Assembly (NCBI RefSeq): GCF_000964795.1 | Contig: NZ_LANX01000001.1 | Span: 1,204,661 to 1,268,660, forward strand | Direction of reading: 5' to 3' | DNA: 64,000 bases | From: Candidatus Neoehrlichia procyonis str. RAC413 | Lineage (GTDB): Bacteria; Pseudomonadota; Alphaproteobacteria; Rickettsiales; Anaplasmataceae | Shown here: one piece after another, positions 49,215-59,084 of the stretch | How the letters are laid out: every line of letters begins with the position of its first letter | Position numbering within the stretch: position 1 is the first letter of the stretch | Notes under the pieces: model-generated | Database searches by the model: none | What the model was told of the DNA's origin: nothing | What the model saw: the letters and a program-made list of their open reading frames with translations, nothing else | Translations under genes and position numbers: made by a program

Positions 49215-49820
49215 ATGAATATTGATGCTAACGTAGTAAGGTTGTCAGTTGTTGTTTTGAGCTGTCTTATAATATGTTTTATGTTATTTTTGTTAACTTA
49301 TTATAGTATTTTCAAGAAGAAATTGCAAAAGCAGCAGATGGAAAGCAAAGACGTTAAATTTGGTTCCTCATTATTAAATGAGGTAGCAGATGAATCTAAT
49401 GCAATTGAATGCAAAGATGAGCAAGAGCAAGATATACAAACAGTTGTTAACGTGGATAATAATGTTAGAAGTGAGCAGGCAGTTGAAGCATACAATGAGT
49501 ACTATCAACTAAAAGAAGCATTAATTTTTTATAAAGGAATATTTCAATATGCTGTTGACAAATTAAGAGAATTGCAAGATCTGTGGTTGCAGAAAGTAAA
49601 TAGCAAATCCTTGGTAAGTACGGTAAAGGGTTGCTTTAATTATAAAGGTAATCGTCAAAATAAAAAAGGGAAGTGTGATAAAAATACGTTAGAAATTGCA
49701 CAGCATTATGATGACAATCAAATATTAGAGCAAGAAGCATTAAGTTTATGTGATAAAATTTCTTCGTATGATGTTGAGAATGTTTTTAAACGTGTAAAAA
49801 GACAACCATGTATGCAATAG
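49215..49820 (+). CDS. Hypothetical single-pass membrane protein
   Basis: This 201-residue protein has one N-terminal membrane helix (about 10-35, VVVLSCLIICFMLFLLTYYS). A charged region (KKKLQKQQ, DEQEQD) and a helical domain with aromatic residues (EYYQLKEALIFYKGIFQYAV, LRELQDLWLQ) follow, then a basic C-terminus. I chose the ATG preceded by GAGG at 6 bases; an upstream frame would add 13 residues without a ribosome site. I do not recognise the family. It is isolated between purB and tRNA-Gly. Confidence 0.7.
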   Translation: MNIDANVVRLSVVVLSCLIICFMLFLLTYYSIFKKKLQKQQMESKDVKFGSSLLNEVADESNAIECKDEQEQDIQTVVNVDNNVRSEQAVEAYNEYYQLKEALIFYKGIFQYAVDKLRELQDLWLQKVNSKSLVSTVKGCFNYKGNRQNKKGKCDKNTLEIAQHYDDNQILEQEALSLCDKISSYDVENVFKRVKRQPCMQ

Positions 49821-50880
49821 AAAGTTATAGCATGAAGCTTGTAAAGTGTAAATTAACATAAAAATATTAATAATAGCATTTTTAATTAAGTATACTTTAT
49901 GGCATTTTCTAAGAAAATTGTGCATAATTGTTTATGTATTGTTGGCATTATATGATGTTGTTGTATAACAGGCGCAAAATGTAGTGTGTTACATTGATGT
50001 GATGTATAATTATTAATGGAATATTATATATATGTACATTATATCATATGTGATAATGAAAAATAATGTTAATAAGGTTAACGGGTTTATTATTAATTAT
50101 GCTATAATGGTTGTATTGGTTATAGTGCTCGTTGTAAAAAAGTTATAAGTATAGGTTAAGGTGCAAATTTAACTATTTTATGTTTGTTAATTGTTACTTA
50201 TAGTATTTTTGTTAATTTGCAACGAGGTATATCATAATAATAGGTACGTGTTTTTATTATTTTTTAGGTTGTGAATGATTTATTATAGTACTGCCAATAG
50301 TTATGTAATGTTAGGATTGAAAGGTTAAGAACTCAAAGAAGCATGAGATAATATTGATAGATGGTATGTGAAGCTACAGTCCTTATTGAGTACTGAATGG
50401 AAAATTGTTAACTGATAATATGAAAATTACTACTGCAAAAAGATTGATTTTGTAGATTAATTTATTATTAATAGCTTATTATTTAATTAATGTTATTTTT
50501 TATATCTTATGTAAAAATATACTATATTTATATGAAGATTATTGCACTAAGTTTTGTGTGAGGCTTTTACTTTCTTAAATTAAGAAATTAATGTTATAGT
50601 AGTATTTAATTATTTGAGTAGAAGATTATTATTGAGAGGGGGATTTTACTTTGATAATGTGAATGCCTATTTTTTTAGGGCTTATATAGTATTTGTTCTT
50701 AAAAAGTATTTATTATATTATAACTAAAGTAGGCAATAGTGTAGGAAAATTTGTTTCTGCATATATTATTTGTATAAGTAATATTTTGAATTATTATTAC
50801 AACTTTTTTTTTAGCATATGTTTTTTGCCAAATTTATAAATAGTTGGAAATATATTATGATTACTTGAATTTGCTAAAGA
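49821..50880. other. Intergenic gap before tRNA-Gly
   Basis: This is about 1.06 kb without a gene. It contains the second copy of dispersed repeat family 1 (50678-50755), downstream of the minus-strand tRNA. Confidence 0.4.
50678..50755 (+). repeat. Dispersed intergenic repeat, family 1, copy 2
   Basis: This closely matches 46261-46339 in the same orientation over about 78 bases, with a few substitutions. It contains no coding frame. Confidence 0.85.
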
Positions 50881-50951
50881 GCGGGAAAAGGGGATTGAAC
50901 CCTCGGCCTTAACCTTGGCAAGGTCACGCTCTACCACTGAGCTATTCCCGC
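50881..50951 (-). tRNA. tRNA-Gly (GCC anticodon)
   Basis: The minus strand folds as a complete 71-nt cloverleaf. The acceptor stem is GCGGGAA/TTCCCGC, and the D arm is GCTC-AGTGGTA-GAGC. The anticodon loop CTTGCCAAG has GCC at 50917-50919, and the T arm contains GGTTCAATC. CCA is not encoded. It is a lone tRNA gene in a gene-poor region. Confidence 0.95.
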
Positions 50952-51772
50952 AAGCTGTACATATTGTTAAGAGAGTAAATGAATATACCACATAAAGCAA
51001 GATAAAAAACTTATTATCATTATTATTTTATAATACAAATAAATTTCTTTAATAGTAATATTTATTTTATATCTATATTGGGTGTTATTTAATACATAAT
51101 GTATTAATATAATCTATGATCCATTATAATTTTACTGATTACTGAAGAAATAGTAGGTTATCATTTTAATACTATGTAATAGTATTATATTTTCATTGTT
51201 AGATTAGGAGTTAATCTGTATTTGAATGATATTTGTAATGAAGTAAGGGTTATTTTCTTATATGAAATTATGGTTTTGAATATGGGCAGCTTAAACATAA
51301 TTATTATGTGTTTATGGAAGAAAATCTTTATTTGATGTATTAAGCACAACATTTCTTGTAAATGTAAGAGTGCACACTAATAAGAATAAGAGATGCACTT
51401 TCCTGGATTTTTTATCATTTTTGTAGGATTGTTTAACAAAATAATTATATTTAGGCAAATTATTTATAATAGTTATAAATTTAATGTAGGGATACTATCT
51501 TTTATAGTAACCAAGTTAACATATACTTTAAAAAAATGTATTTACAATTTTATATTAAAAACTAATTTTGTATATTCTTTATAGGAAATATGGTATAGCT
51601 TTATAGCTTATAATACTATAAGTACTGTGCTTGTAAATTAGAAATATAATTTCTTTTCTATATTTTTATTGATATTAAAAAATAGAGCGGTGTATTTATA
51701 TGCATTACATCATGCAAATGTGGCTTAAAAAGTATTTCATAAATGATTTAAGTTTTTTATTAGTACCAATAT

Positions 51773-51821
51773 ACAGTATTATTGTAAGTGTGTTGAGTGT
51801 AGAGAATATTTAATGCTTTAG
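51773..51821 (+). repeat. Dispersed intergenic repeat, family 2, copy 2
   Basis: This resembles 37534-37593 in the same orientation, sharing CAGTATTATT and AATATTTAATGCTTTA. Confidence 0.6.
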
Positions 51822-52404
51822 AAATTTAAGTATGTTGGGGCATATCTATCATTAGAGAATATTTGCTGCTGTATTATACAATAAATAGTTTTTTTCTAAA
51901 TTTTATAAAAAATACATAGTGTATAATATTTGTTTATTTGTAATAATGTTAATTATTATAGTATTATTATTATAGTATTATTATGGGTTTCTGACTTTTT
52001 GTAAGAAATAGATGCGGATGGGATATTATTGCTTTTATATCTTATTTATTGATGGAATATTTTATATGACAAAGGCATTATTTAAGATTTATATTAAATT
52101 TAACTTAAATAATGTTGTGAAGAATATTATGTTCTTGGAATTATTTGATAAACCATATACTGTTGTGCTTAGAAGAAATGTAGCTAGATAGTAATTCAAA
52201 GAATAAAAAGCTTAAAGGTAGTTGTTATTGGTTTTATAGATAAAAGTTGGTTAAGCCTCATATATGCATTCTATATAAATATGAAAAGGATTAAAATTGT
52301 TTTATAATGTAATAACTAAATATTTCTGTTTTTATAGAAAAGTTTGTGAGTAAGTTGCATATTTATACTGTTATGTGTATATACCTAAGAATTTGTAATA
52401 TCTG

Positions 52405-52434
52405 TGCTAGTGCTCGTATTAAGAACCATTTGAC
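52405..52434 (-). pseudogene. Relic of the duplicated membrane-protein family
   Basis: The minus strand reads VKWFLIRALA, matching the KKWFLMRALA core conserved in all four intact family members (55615 region and others). At DNA level 19 of 20 consecutive bases match around GCTCGTATTAAGAACC. Flanking frames are interrupted. It is a small remnant of another family copy. Confidence 0.7.
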
Positions 52435-52639
52435 TGGTTTTGTTGATGGTTTTTGCTATACTGTAAAATTTTTGGTAAGCAGTATAGTGTATGCTTGCTA
52501 GTACAATTTTATAGAAAATATTCTATATGCATTTTAATTTATAATATAGATAATGGTGTGTTAAAAAAATCTCAAAAGTTGTACCGATAGATATTGATAA
52601 ATTAACAATGATCATACGAAAGCATGTATAAATGTGTGT

Positions 52640-53081
52640 AAAAATTTTATGAAATCAGTGATCGCAGGGGAGTTATTTGCAACTATATCTATTTATATGA
52701 TAAATGGTATTGATTTTAGTATTATAAATAAGTTTATAGATAATTTATGGTAGGTGGTCCTTTTTTAGGTCCAATCCTATGGGCTTAATTGTTGGTTGAG
52801 TTATAGCATTGTGTTCATTAGTGGGTATTGTTGGTTGGTGTTGCGATATTTGATAGGGAAGTAAATCCAAGTACTGGGAAGCCTTATACATTAACTCATA
52901 GGATTGTGATAAAATAGGAGACTATTTAAGATTATCTTATAGTATGGATTTATTGAAGTTTATTGTGAGTGCGTGTCTGAAATTATATGAAAAATGTGTT
53001 AATAGAGATAATTGCGTAATTAATGAGAGTTATGAATTATTAGAAGAAGAGATCATACATATGTTAACATTTCTACTTTAG
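52640..53081 (+). pseudogene. Decayed ORF of unknown family
   Basis: Coding-like pieces in different plus-strand frames follow one another: FATISIYMINGIDFSIINKF, AIFDREVNPSTGKPYTLTH, then a final 45-codon frame (52944-53081) with FIVSACLKLYEKCVNRDN and a normal stop. Stops and frame changes separate them. I do not recognise the protein. Confidence 0.4.
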
Positions 53082-53492
53082 ATAATCTTCAGCACGTGAG
53101 AGGTAATACCTTAATTAATAAATAACGTAATTCTGATTTTGCATGTTTTAATAATACTTTATTATTATACTTCTTCCTATCAATTATATTAATGTAATAT
53201 GGTTTTTGGTTATTATTGAGTAGCAGAAGAATATGATTGTTTAACTTATGTACTTTATGGACTAAAGAGGCTAAACTTTTCTTAAGTTAGTGTATGACAT
53301 ATGGAATAAATATTCTTGTTTATATTTAAAGTTCTCTTATAAAGACTATCACTTATAACATATAAAAGCGAATTCAAAATATTAGATTATAGTATAAAAG
53401 CGTAAAGTATGCATGTGCAATAGTAACTTCAACTGATGAATAATCTGGACATAGGTATTTTTCTTGTAATTTGATTTACTTTTTGAAAGATT

Positions 53493-53742
53493 GTTAACTG
53501 GTAACAACGTAGTTGCTGCACATATGATTTTTGTTATTATGTAGTATATTATGATTATGCTTATTGGGTTAACACAATATAATGTAATTTATTTGAGTTT
53601 CATTATACATTGTACGGTGGTTAATTTATTGATTATTTTTAGCAATTTTATGTATTTCCAAATATGTATGGTGGCTGTAAGGTAGTGTTCTTAGGAGAGC
53701 ACTGGTTCTATGCTTATAATAACTACGTTGCTATCAGTTAAT
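53493..53742. repeat. Imperfect 22-bp inverted repeat enclosing 206 bases
   Basis: 53493-53514 and the reverse complement of 53721-53742 match at 19 of 22 positions (core CAACGTAGTT). There is no ORF between them. It may be a remnant of a small non-coding mobile element. Confidence 0.45.
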
Positions 53743-53866
53743 AATCATGTTATGCTGCTTAAAATATAAAAATAGTAAAAGAAGTTGGAATTTGTAGAAG
53801 TCTTTTTTTACATAGAATTAAGACTTACATGTAATTTAGTTATTTAGGAAATGTGGTATTATTTTA

Positions 53867-53912
53867 TTTTAAAAGTATATACTTTACTATAAGTAAATAG
53901 TGGTAAAGATAT
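53867..53912 (+). repeat. Possible third, diverged copy of dispersed repeat family 1
   Basis: AAAAGTATATACTTTACTAT and what follows can be aligned with the AAAAAGTATTTATTATA part of the other two copies, but with many differences. Confidence 0.35.
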
Positions 53913-54144
53913 GCAATGAATTGCATACAATTTAGTTAAGTTTAATATTTTGTATCATGTATCAGTTAAAACTCATACTTTGGTAATAGGAAAAGTTTTA
54001 ATGTAAGTATTATTAACTATTTCTTAATTTTATACATATTATTCCTAATTTATAATTTTAGGTAAAACAATGAGTGTATATAATTTCCTGTACTAAAGAA
54101 CTAGCATGAGTTTATTATTTGTAACTTTAGTACATAATTGAGTT

Positions 54145-56103
54145 TTAGCGATTATTTATTGCAGGGTTATAATGCATTAATGCAGGACGCATGATGTGTG
54201 TGTTTTCTAAAAAAGAAGATAGAGGGGGGGGGGATCCATGATGACGTAAATGACAGATTTTTGTATAAATGGGCTTTCTGTTGCTGTTAAGAGCATTACT
54301 ATTAGTATTTTCATCAGCAACTGTGTGTTCATCTTGGGGTAATTCTTGATAATTATATGGTTGGTGATTAATATAAAATAACTCTGAAGGTACATGAGCA
54401 GGAGTATTCGGAGAAATAGGTGTATTATTAGTCGTTAAGCTTTTTATATGATACATTATAACTTTACTATTGTGTGCCTCTTTTATTATTATGCTACACT
54501 GTGTATCTGAATATACTGTAGATAGAATATCGTATGCTGATACTAAACTGATATACCTTGTTGTTTGTATATTATCCAACAACGGTAATACTATAGGGCT
54601 AGATAGGCTTCTTATCAAGTCTAGCGCCATATACCTTGACATTGAAGGGTTGTATTCAATCTTATTGTAGTGTCTATTTACTAAGTAAGGTACTACAATA
54701 GCAAGTGCACGTGCAAATTTTAATGGCATTCCAATCATGTAATATATTGCTTGATACCCGAAAGATTTGCAAACTTGTGATGTATATTCAAGTATAACCG
54801 TAGCAGCAGATGATAGAACTACATATTTCCAACGCAAAATAAATTGTGGATTATTTGTTTTTGTGCTACTTATAAGTAGAGTATCATAAAGTTCTTTTGT
54901 TTTTTGAGAATTTTCCATTATTCCTAATGGTACGAAAGTTCTTACTATATACCAAACCACTACCATATTAAAATATTTGTTATGTATTAAGGCAGCAAGT
55001 TGTATTACAACATTTGAAGCCCATCTTAGCATTAGTGTAATAAAAAGAGGATCGTATGATGACTCATTGGTTCTTGTTCTGGATACTTTATCTTTTATAA
55101 AATTATAGTAGGATTTAGCAAACAACATTTGTGGTACACTAAAAAACAAACACAATACTGCTAGTGATGTAGTTACAATAACAGATGATGAATTAATTAT
55201 GCCGCTGTACATTGGAAAGTATTCATCAAAATCAAAACTCTCACATGCATTTCGTTGATAAGACTCAGAGTTAGCGTTTGGAAGAAAGCAGGTTGTTTTA
55301 TTATTTCTTGTGATAAAATCTTGAAATTTTGCTATAGTAGTAGCACGTATTGTGAATATTGTAAATATGCATATAGAGTACATTTGTGGCATATATGGGA
55401 ATTTATTAAAAAAGCTTTGAGTTACATCTAATAATTTATTTATTATGGGATGTGTTTCTTTAAAATCTTCTTTTGCTTTTAACTGTACATCTAAAATTTT
55501 ATCGCGTTGCTGGAAATAAGTTGTTAAGTTATTGTATGCATTAAATTCAATAAAAAGCTTTTGTTGTTCGGTAATGTAATTATTGTTGTCATAGGAATTT
55601 ACAATAGCTGTTGCTAATGCTCGCATTAAGAACCATTTTTTTGTTAATATACAAAGATTATCTTTTTTTAATAACTTTTTTGCAGATATAATTAATGTAT
55701 TAATATTCATAGGATGTACATTTTCTGTAACAAAGTCCATATATTCGCTAAGTTGATTTAATCTAAATTCGGATGGATGTAATGTAACATATTGATCTAA
55801 CGCATAAAATAATTCAACCAGCTCATGCTGCATTTCGGATCTAAGTTGAGCAATGAAATCACTTTCTAAATGTTCTAATGCGTTCAAAAAGTTTTGAGTA
55901 GGTATGTATCCATATGTATCGTTGATTGCAATATTTAATACTTTTTCTGTAATTAGTACAGCAATACTATGACTATCTTTTGGCTTATTTGTAAATATTT
56001 TTTCAAAAGTGTTAATGAAAATGCCGTGGTTTATTTTTTGTTTGATAACATTGCGTATGGTACTATATGCTTTTTTGTCAAGGGGATTAAACTTTTTTAT
56101 CAT
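54145..56103 (-). CDS. Multi-pass membrane protein, type 1, unit 1
   Basis: This 652-residue protein is of unknown function. The N-terminal 230 residues or so are helical and hydrophilic, with conserved blocks KPKDSHSIAVLITEKVL (about 40-56), YGYIPT and LTKKWFLMRALA (about 153-164). Membrane segments follow at about 237-257, 305-328, 353-373, 378-395, 426-441 and 451-473. The C-terminal 150 residues are polar. It is a clear paralogue of the upstream type 2 gene, whose translation aligns from the first residue. Near the 3' end a run of ten G (54224-54233, C on the coding strand) encodes the PPP in GSPPPLSSF. No signal peptide is evident. It is probably specific to Ehrlichia. Confidence 0.85.
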   Translation of the reverse strand: MIKKFNPLDKKAYSTIRNVIKQKINHGIFINTFEKIFTNKPKDSHSIAVLITEKVLNIAINDTYGYIPTQNFLNALEHLESDFIAQLRSEMQHELVELFYALDQYVTLHPSEFRLNQLSEYMDFVTENVHPMNINTLIISAKKLLKKDNLCILTKKWFLMRALATAIVNSYDNNNYITEQQKLFIEFNAYNNLTTYFQQRDKILDVQLKAKEDFKETHPIINKLLDVTQSFFNKFPYMPQMYSICIFTIFTIRATTIAKFQDFITRNNKTTCFLPNANSESYQRNACESFDFDEYFPMYSGIINSSSVIVTTSLAVLCLFFSVPQMLFAKSYYNFIKDKVSRTRTNESSYDPLFITLMLRWASNVVIQLAALIHNKYFNMVVVWYIVRTFVPLGIMENSQKTKELYDTLLISSTKTNNPQFILRWKYVVLSSAATVILEYTSQVCKSFGYQAIYYMIGMPLKFARALAIVVPYLVNRHYNKIEYNPSMSRYMALDLIRSLSSPIVLPLLDNIQTTRYISLVSAYDILSTVYSDTQCSIIIKEAHNSKVIMYHIKSLTTNNTPISPNTPAHVPSELFYINHQPYNYQELPQDEHTVADENTNSNALNSNRKPIYTKICHLRHHGSPPPLSSFLENTHIMRPALMHYNPAINNR

Positions 56104-56227
56104 AAGGTTAAAATATACACACTTTAACTAAATAATAACATATGTTAAATTTTTTAACAATAGAAAAAGAAAGTTTTATAATTTTTGTAAGTGATCTAAA
56201 TTTGCTACTATTTTGGATATTGAAAGT

Positions 56228-56370
56228 TTTATATTCTGTAATTGTTGTTATGTGACGATATGGTTGTAAGTTAATTTGTGTAATGGATATTATAGTGGTG
56301 TATCTAGGGTATATAAATGATCATAGTACATGTTTTGAGGAGCTAATATATTATTATAAAGCACAATCAT
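56228..56370 (-). pseudogene. Relic of a type 2 gene 3' end, unit 1
   Basis: About 140 bases repeat, with small deletions, the last 200 bases or so of the neighbouring type 2 gene (from 56371). Shared blocks include GTAAGTTAATTTGTGTAATG and GTTTTGAGGAGCTAAT, and it ends AAAGCACAATCAT. Frames are broken, so it is a leftover of a former copy. Confidence 0.8.
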
Positions 56371-56372
56371 TT

Positions 56373-58589
56373 TTATATTTTGTAATTATTGCTATGTGCA
56401 CGATATGATTGTAAGTTAATTTGTGTAATGTGGTGTGATGGTGGTATATCTAAAGGATTGTATATACATGAGCCTCCTGTACGTTTTTGACTAGAATGAT
56501 CATAGCGCATGTTTTGAGGAGCTAATGCATTAGCATAATGCATATCATCAAATATTAAAGCACAATCATCATCTGTGATATTGGTATCTTGATTGTATGG
56601 TGATGTTTGTGCTATGTAATGTGATATATACTGTTCTTCTTCTGTATTATGTGACGATTTTTGCGTTAAATCATGTATTGGTGTATTAATAGAACTTATT
56701 ACAGAATTGTTATTATTATGCTGTTCTCTGTATTTACATGGAAATATTTGTGCTGAATCACATATTGGTGTATTAATAAAGTTTATTACAGGATTGTTAT
56801 ACTGTTCTTCTTCTGTATTGTGTGGTAGTATTTGTGCTGAATCTGGTATATTAATACAATTTATCGCAGAATTGCCGTGCTGTTCTTCTGTTTCATTTTC
56901 ATATTTTAAAGACGTACTATAATAATTTACTAGTTCTCTAGAATTTCTTAGATGTTGTAAACAAGTTATTGTGACTTGATTATTAGATAATTCTTCCATT
57001 ATTGTACCGCATTTTATGTCCGAATATAGTGTAGCTAGAACGTGGCACGCTAACATTAAATTTGAGTACTTTACATTGTCTATGACTTCCAATAGTGATA
57101 ATGCAATAGTAGAAGACATGCATCTTATCATGTCAAATGCTATATATTTTGAAACTGAGGGATGATATGGAGCACCATATGAATTTATATTATATATATA
57201 TGGCAATATGGTAGCGAATAAACGCATAGATTTTGTTGGTATTTTTATTATTGAACTGCTTGGAAAAGTAAGTGCGCTTACATATTCAAATATAATTGAA
57301 CATATAAACGCAGAGATAATATATTTCCGATGTAAAATAAATTGTGTATTATAATGCTTTGAGCCTGATTGCAATGCCATAATATGGACTATTTTTATTT
57401 TTTGAGAATTTTCTATTATTTCTGATGGTGTATAAGATCTGAGTACATACCATTTTATAAAACCTTGACTAGAGAATGTATCAATGCATTGGAGTGCAAT
57501 GTTTGATACCCATCTTGTTCCGACTGCAACAGAATAAGGTGTGATGATAGGTTTATGAAATGGTGCTGTACGTATTTTGCTAATTATGAAATTATTTTTA
57601 AATTTAAAGAACAAAATTTTTGGCATAGAGAAAAAAAAACATATTAGTGCTATTATTCTAGGAGTAATAGTAGATAATGTACCTATTTCTTGTGGATATG
57701 CGTCAAAATCAAAATCTGCACAAGAAGTGATAGTATGAGATACACTATAATTTTGTAAATTAGGAGTTAAGCAAGATTGTGATAAAGAATTTCTTTCCAA
57801 AAAATCATTGAATTTTGCTGTGGAAACAATACGTACCATGAATATTGAAAGTGTACATGCAGCATGTATTGATAACATATATGAAAACTTTTTTAAAGCA
57901 TTTGTGGTAAATTTTAAGAATTTATTAAGAATAGAATAATGTTCTTTAAAACTTTGTTCAGCTTTTAACTGTTCATCTAGAATCTTATCACGATGTTGAA
58001 AATAAAATACTAAGTTGTCATATGCATGAAATTCATCTGTAAGTTCTTGTTGTGCTTTATTATTATTATATAGAACATGTTCATTCATAATAGCTCTTGC
58101 CAATGCTCGCATTAAGAACCACTTTTTTGTTAATATGCAAAGGTTGTTTTTTCTTAATAATTTTGCTGAAGAACGAATTAATGCATTAATTTGTGTAGGA
58201 TCTGTATGTTGATTAATAAAATTAATGTATGCATTAAGGCTATTTAGTTGAAATTCTGTTGGATGTAAGGTTACGTGTCTATCTAGCTCTTTAAATAAAT
58301 TAACTAGTTCATGATGCATACCGGAACTAAGTTTATCAATAAATAATTTGTCTAAATAGTTAGTTACACTTGAAAAAGTCTCAGTAGGTATGTACCCATA
58401 TTTTTCGTTAATTACGATACTTAATACTTGATCTGTAATCAATATAGCAATATTATGACTATCTCTTGGCTTGTTTGTTACTAACTTTTCAAGCATGTTT
58501 ATAAAAAAGCCATGATCTAATTGTTTATTGATAATTGCTTCTATAGCGTTAAATATTTTTTCTTCAAGGGGGTTAAATCTTTTTCGCAT
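56373..58589 (-). CDS. Multi-pass membrane protein, type 2, unit 1
   Basis: This protein has about 738 residues. The N-terminal 230 residues align with type 1 (KPRDSHNIAILITDQVL, KYGYIPTE, LTKKWFLMRALARAI), followed by several membrane segments. It has a longer polar C-terminus in which related blocks recur (VINFINTPICDSAQ, VISSINTPIHDLTQ, HNTEEEQY twice). I chose the ATG giving MRKRFNPLEEK because it aligns with the type 1 start (MIKKFNPLDKK). A GTG five codons upstream (58604) is the alternative. A shared AAAGTGTGT element lies upstream of both gene types. Function is unknown. Confidence 0.85.
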   Translation of the reverse strand: MRKRFNPLEEKIFNAIEAIINKQLDHGFFINMLEKLVTNKPRDSHNIAILITDQVLSIVINEKYGYIPTETFSSVTNYLDKLFIDKLSSGMHHELVNLFKELDRHVTLHPTEFQLNSLNAYINFINQHTDPTQINALIRSSAKLLRKNNLCILTKKWFLMRALARAIMNEHVLYNNNKAQQELTDEFHAYDNLVFYFQHRDKILDEQLKAEQSFKEHYSILNKFLKFTTNALKKFSYMLSIHAACTLSIFMVRIVSTAKFNDFLERNSLSQSCLTPNLQNYSVSHTITSCADFDFDAYPQEIGTLSTITPRIIALICFFFSMPKILFFKFKNNFIISKIRTAPFHKPIITPYSVAVGTRWVSNIALQCIDTFSSQGFIKWYVLRSYTPSEIIENSQKIKIVHIMALQSGSKHYNTQFILHRKYIISAFICSIIFEYVSALTFPSSSIIKIPTKSMRLFATILPYIYNINSYGAPYHPSVSKYIAFDMIRCMSSTIALSLLEVIDNVKYSNLMLACHVLATLYSDIKCGTIMEELSNNQVTITCLQHLRNSRELVNYYSTSLKYENETEEQHGNSAINCINIPDSAQILPHNTEEEQYNNPVINFINTPICDSAQIFPCKYREQHNNNNSVISSINTPIHDLTQKSSHNTEEEQYISHYIAQTSPYNQDTNITDDDCALIFDDMHYANALAPQNMRYDHSSQKRTGGSCIYNPLDIPPSHHITQINLQSYRAHSNNYKI

Positions 58590-59061
58590 ATATTTTGGAA
58601 ACACACTTTATATTGTATATAGTAACATATATTAAGATATTAAACAACAGTAGAAAAAATATTAGGATTTATATTGTGTTATTGTTTAGCTAGAACTTAC
58701 TAATTTTGGGAATTATTTTTTATTTATGAAGGTTGTTATTTTTAGTTAATGTTTTACTAAAAAGCTAAATAGATTTGTTAGTTTTTTTGATGTGTATAGC
58801 ATAGCACTTATTATTTATAGATGAAAATATTAAATTAAATAGCTATGCTTATCAACTTTTAAGTGCTGCTCAAATTTTGTTGTATTATTAAGTTAAAAGA
58901 TTTGCTTTATGTAAGTTTATTCATTGAGAAAGTTATATAATGCATGTTAATACATCATGATAATTATGATGATTTTGAGTGTAGTTAAGTTTTTATATTG
59001 TTATATAGAAGGAAATGGATAATAAATGTAAAATGCTTTTCATGAATTTTTATATATTTGT
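58590..59061. other. Spacer at the 3' end of unit 1
   Basis: This spacer of about 470 bases upstream of the type 2 gene has no ORF. It is identical, by eye, to 63530-64000 and probably contains the promoter for the type 2 gene. Confidence 0.5.
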
Positions 59062-59084
59062 TAACTTTAGTACATAATTGAGTT

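Larger units (their letters stand above)
50952..54121. other. 3.2-kb gene-free region with gene relics
   Basis: No intact gene is seen. It contains a relic of the membrane-protein family (52405-52434, minus), a decayed frame on the plus strand (about 52640-53081), a copy of dispersed repeat family 2, a third diverged copy of family 1, a short direct repeat near 51955-51985 and a spaced inverted repeat. A 63-codon hydrophobic frame (51393-51584) is probably not a gene. Confidence 0.5.
54122..59061. repeat. 4,940-bp tandem duplication, unit 1
   Basis: All features of this unit recur at exactly +4,940 bases. The unit contains two minus-strand membrane-protein genes plus spacers. Similarity begins abruptly near 54120-54122 (AACTTTAGTACATAATTGAG), where it also begins at 59060-59062. 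Confidence 0.95.

Noticed and set aside
50797..51000. 67-codon minus-strand frame
   Set aside because: It runs through tRNA-Gly, so it is a chance frame.
51393..51584. 63-codon plus-strand frame
   Set aside because: Hydrophobic low-complexity translation typical of random AT-rich sequence; no family match.
54207..54395. Alternative 62-codon frame at the 3' end of the type 1 gene
   Set aside because: It is a shadow of the type 1 coding frame; relevant only as the frame entered if the homopolymer slips.
56707..56922. Cys-rich 71-codon plus-strand frame opposite the type 2 gene
   Set aside because: It is the antisense image of the repetitive type 2 C-terminus.
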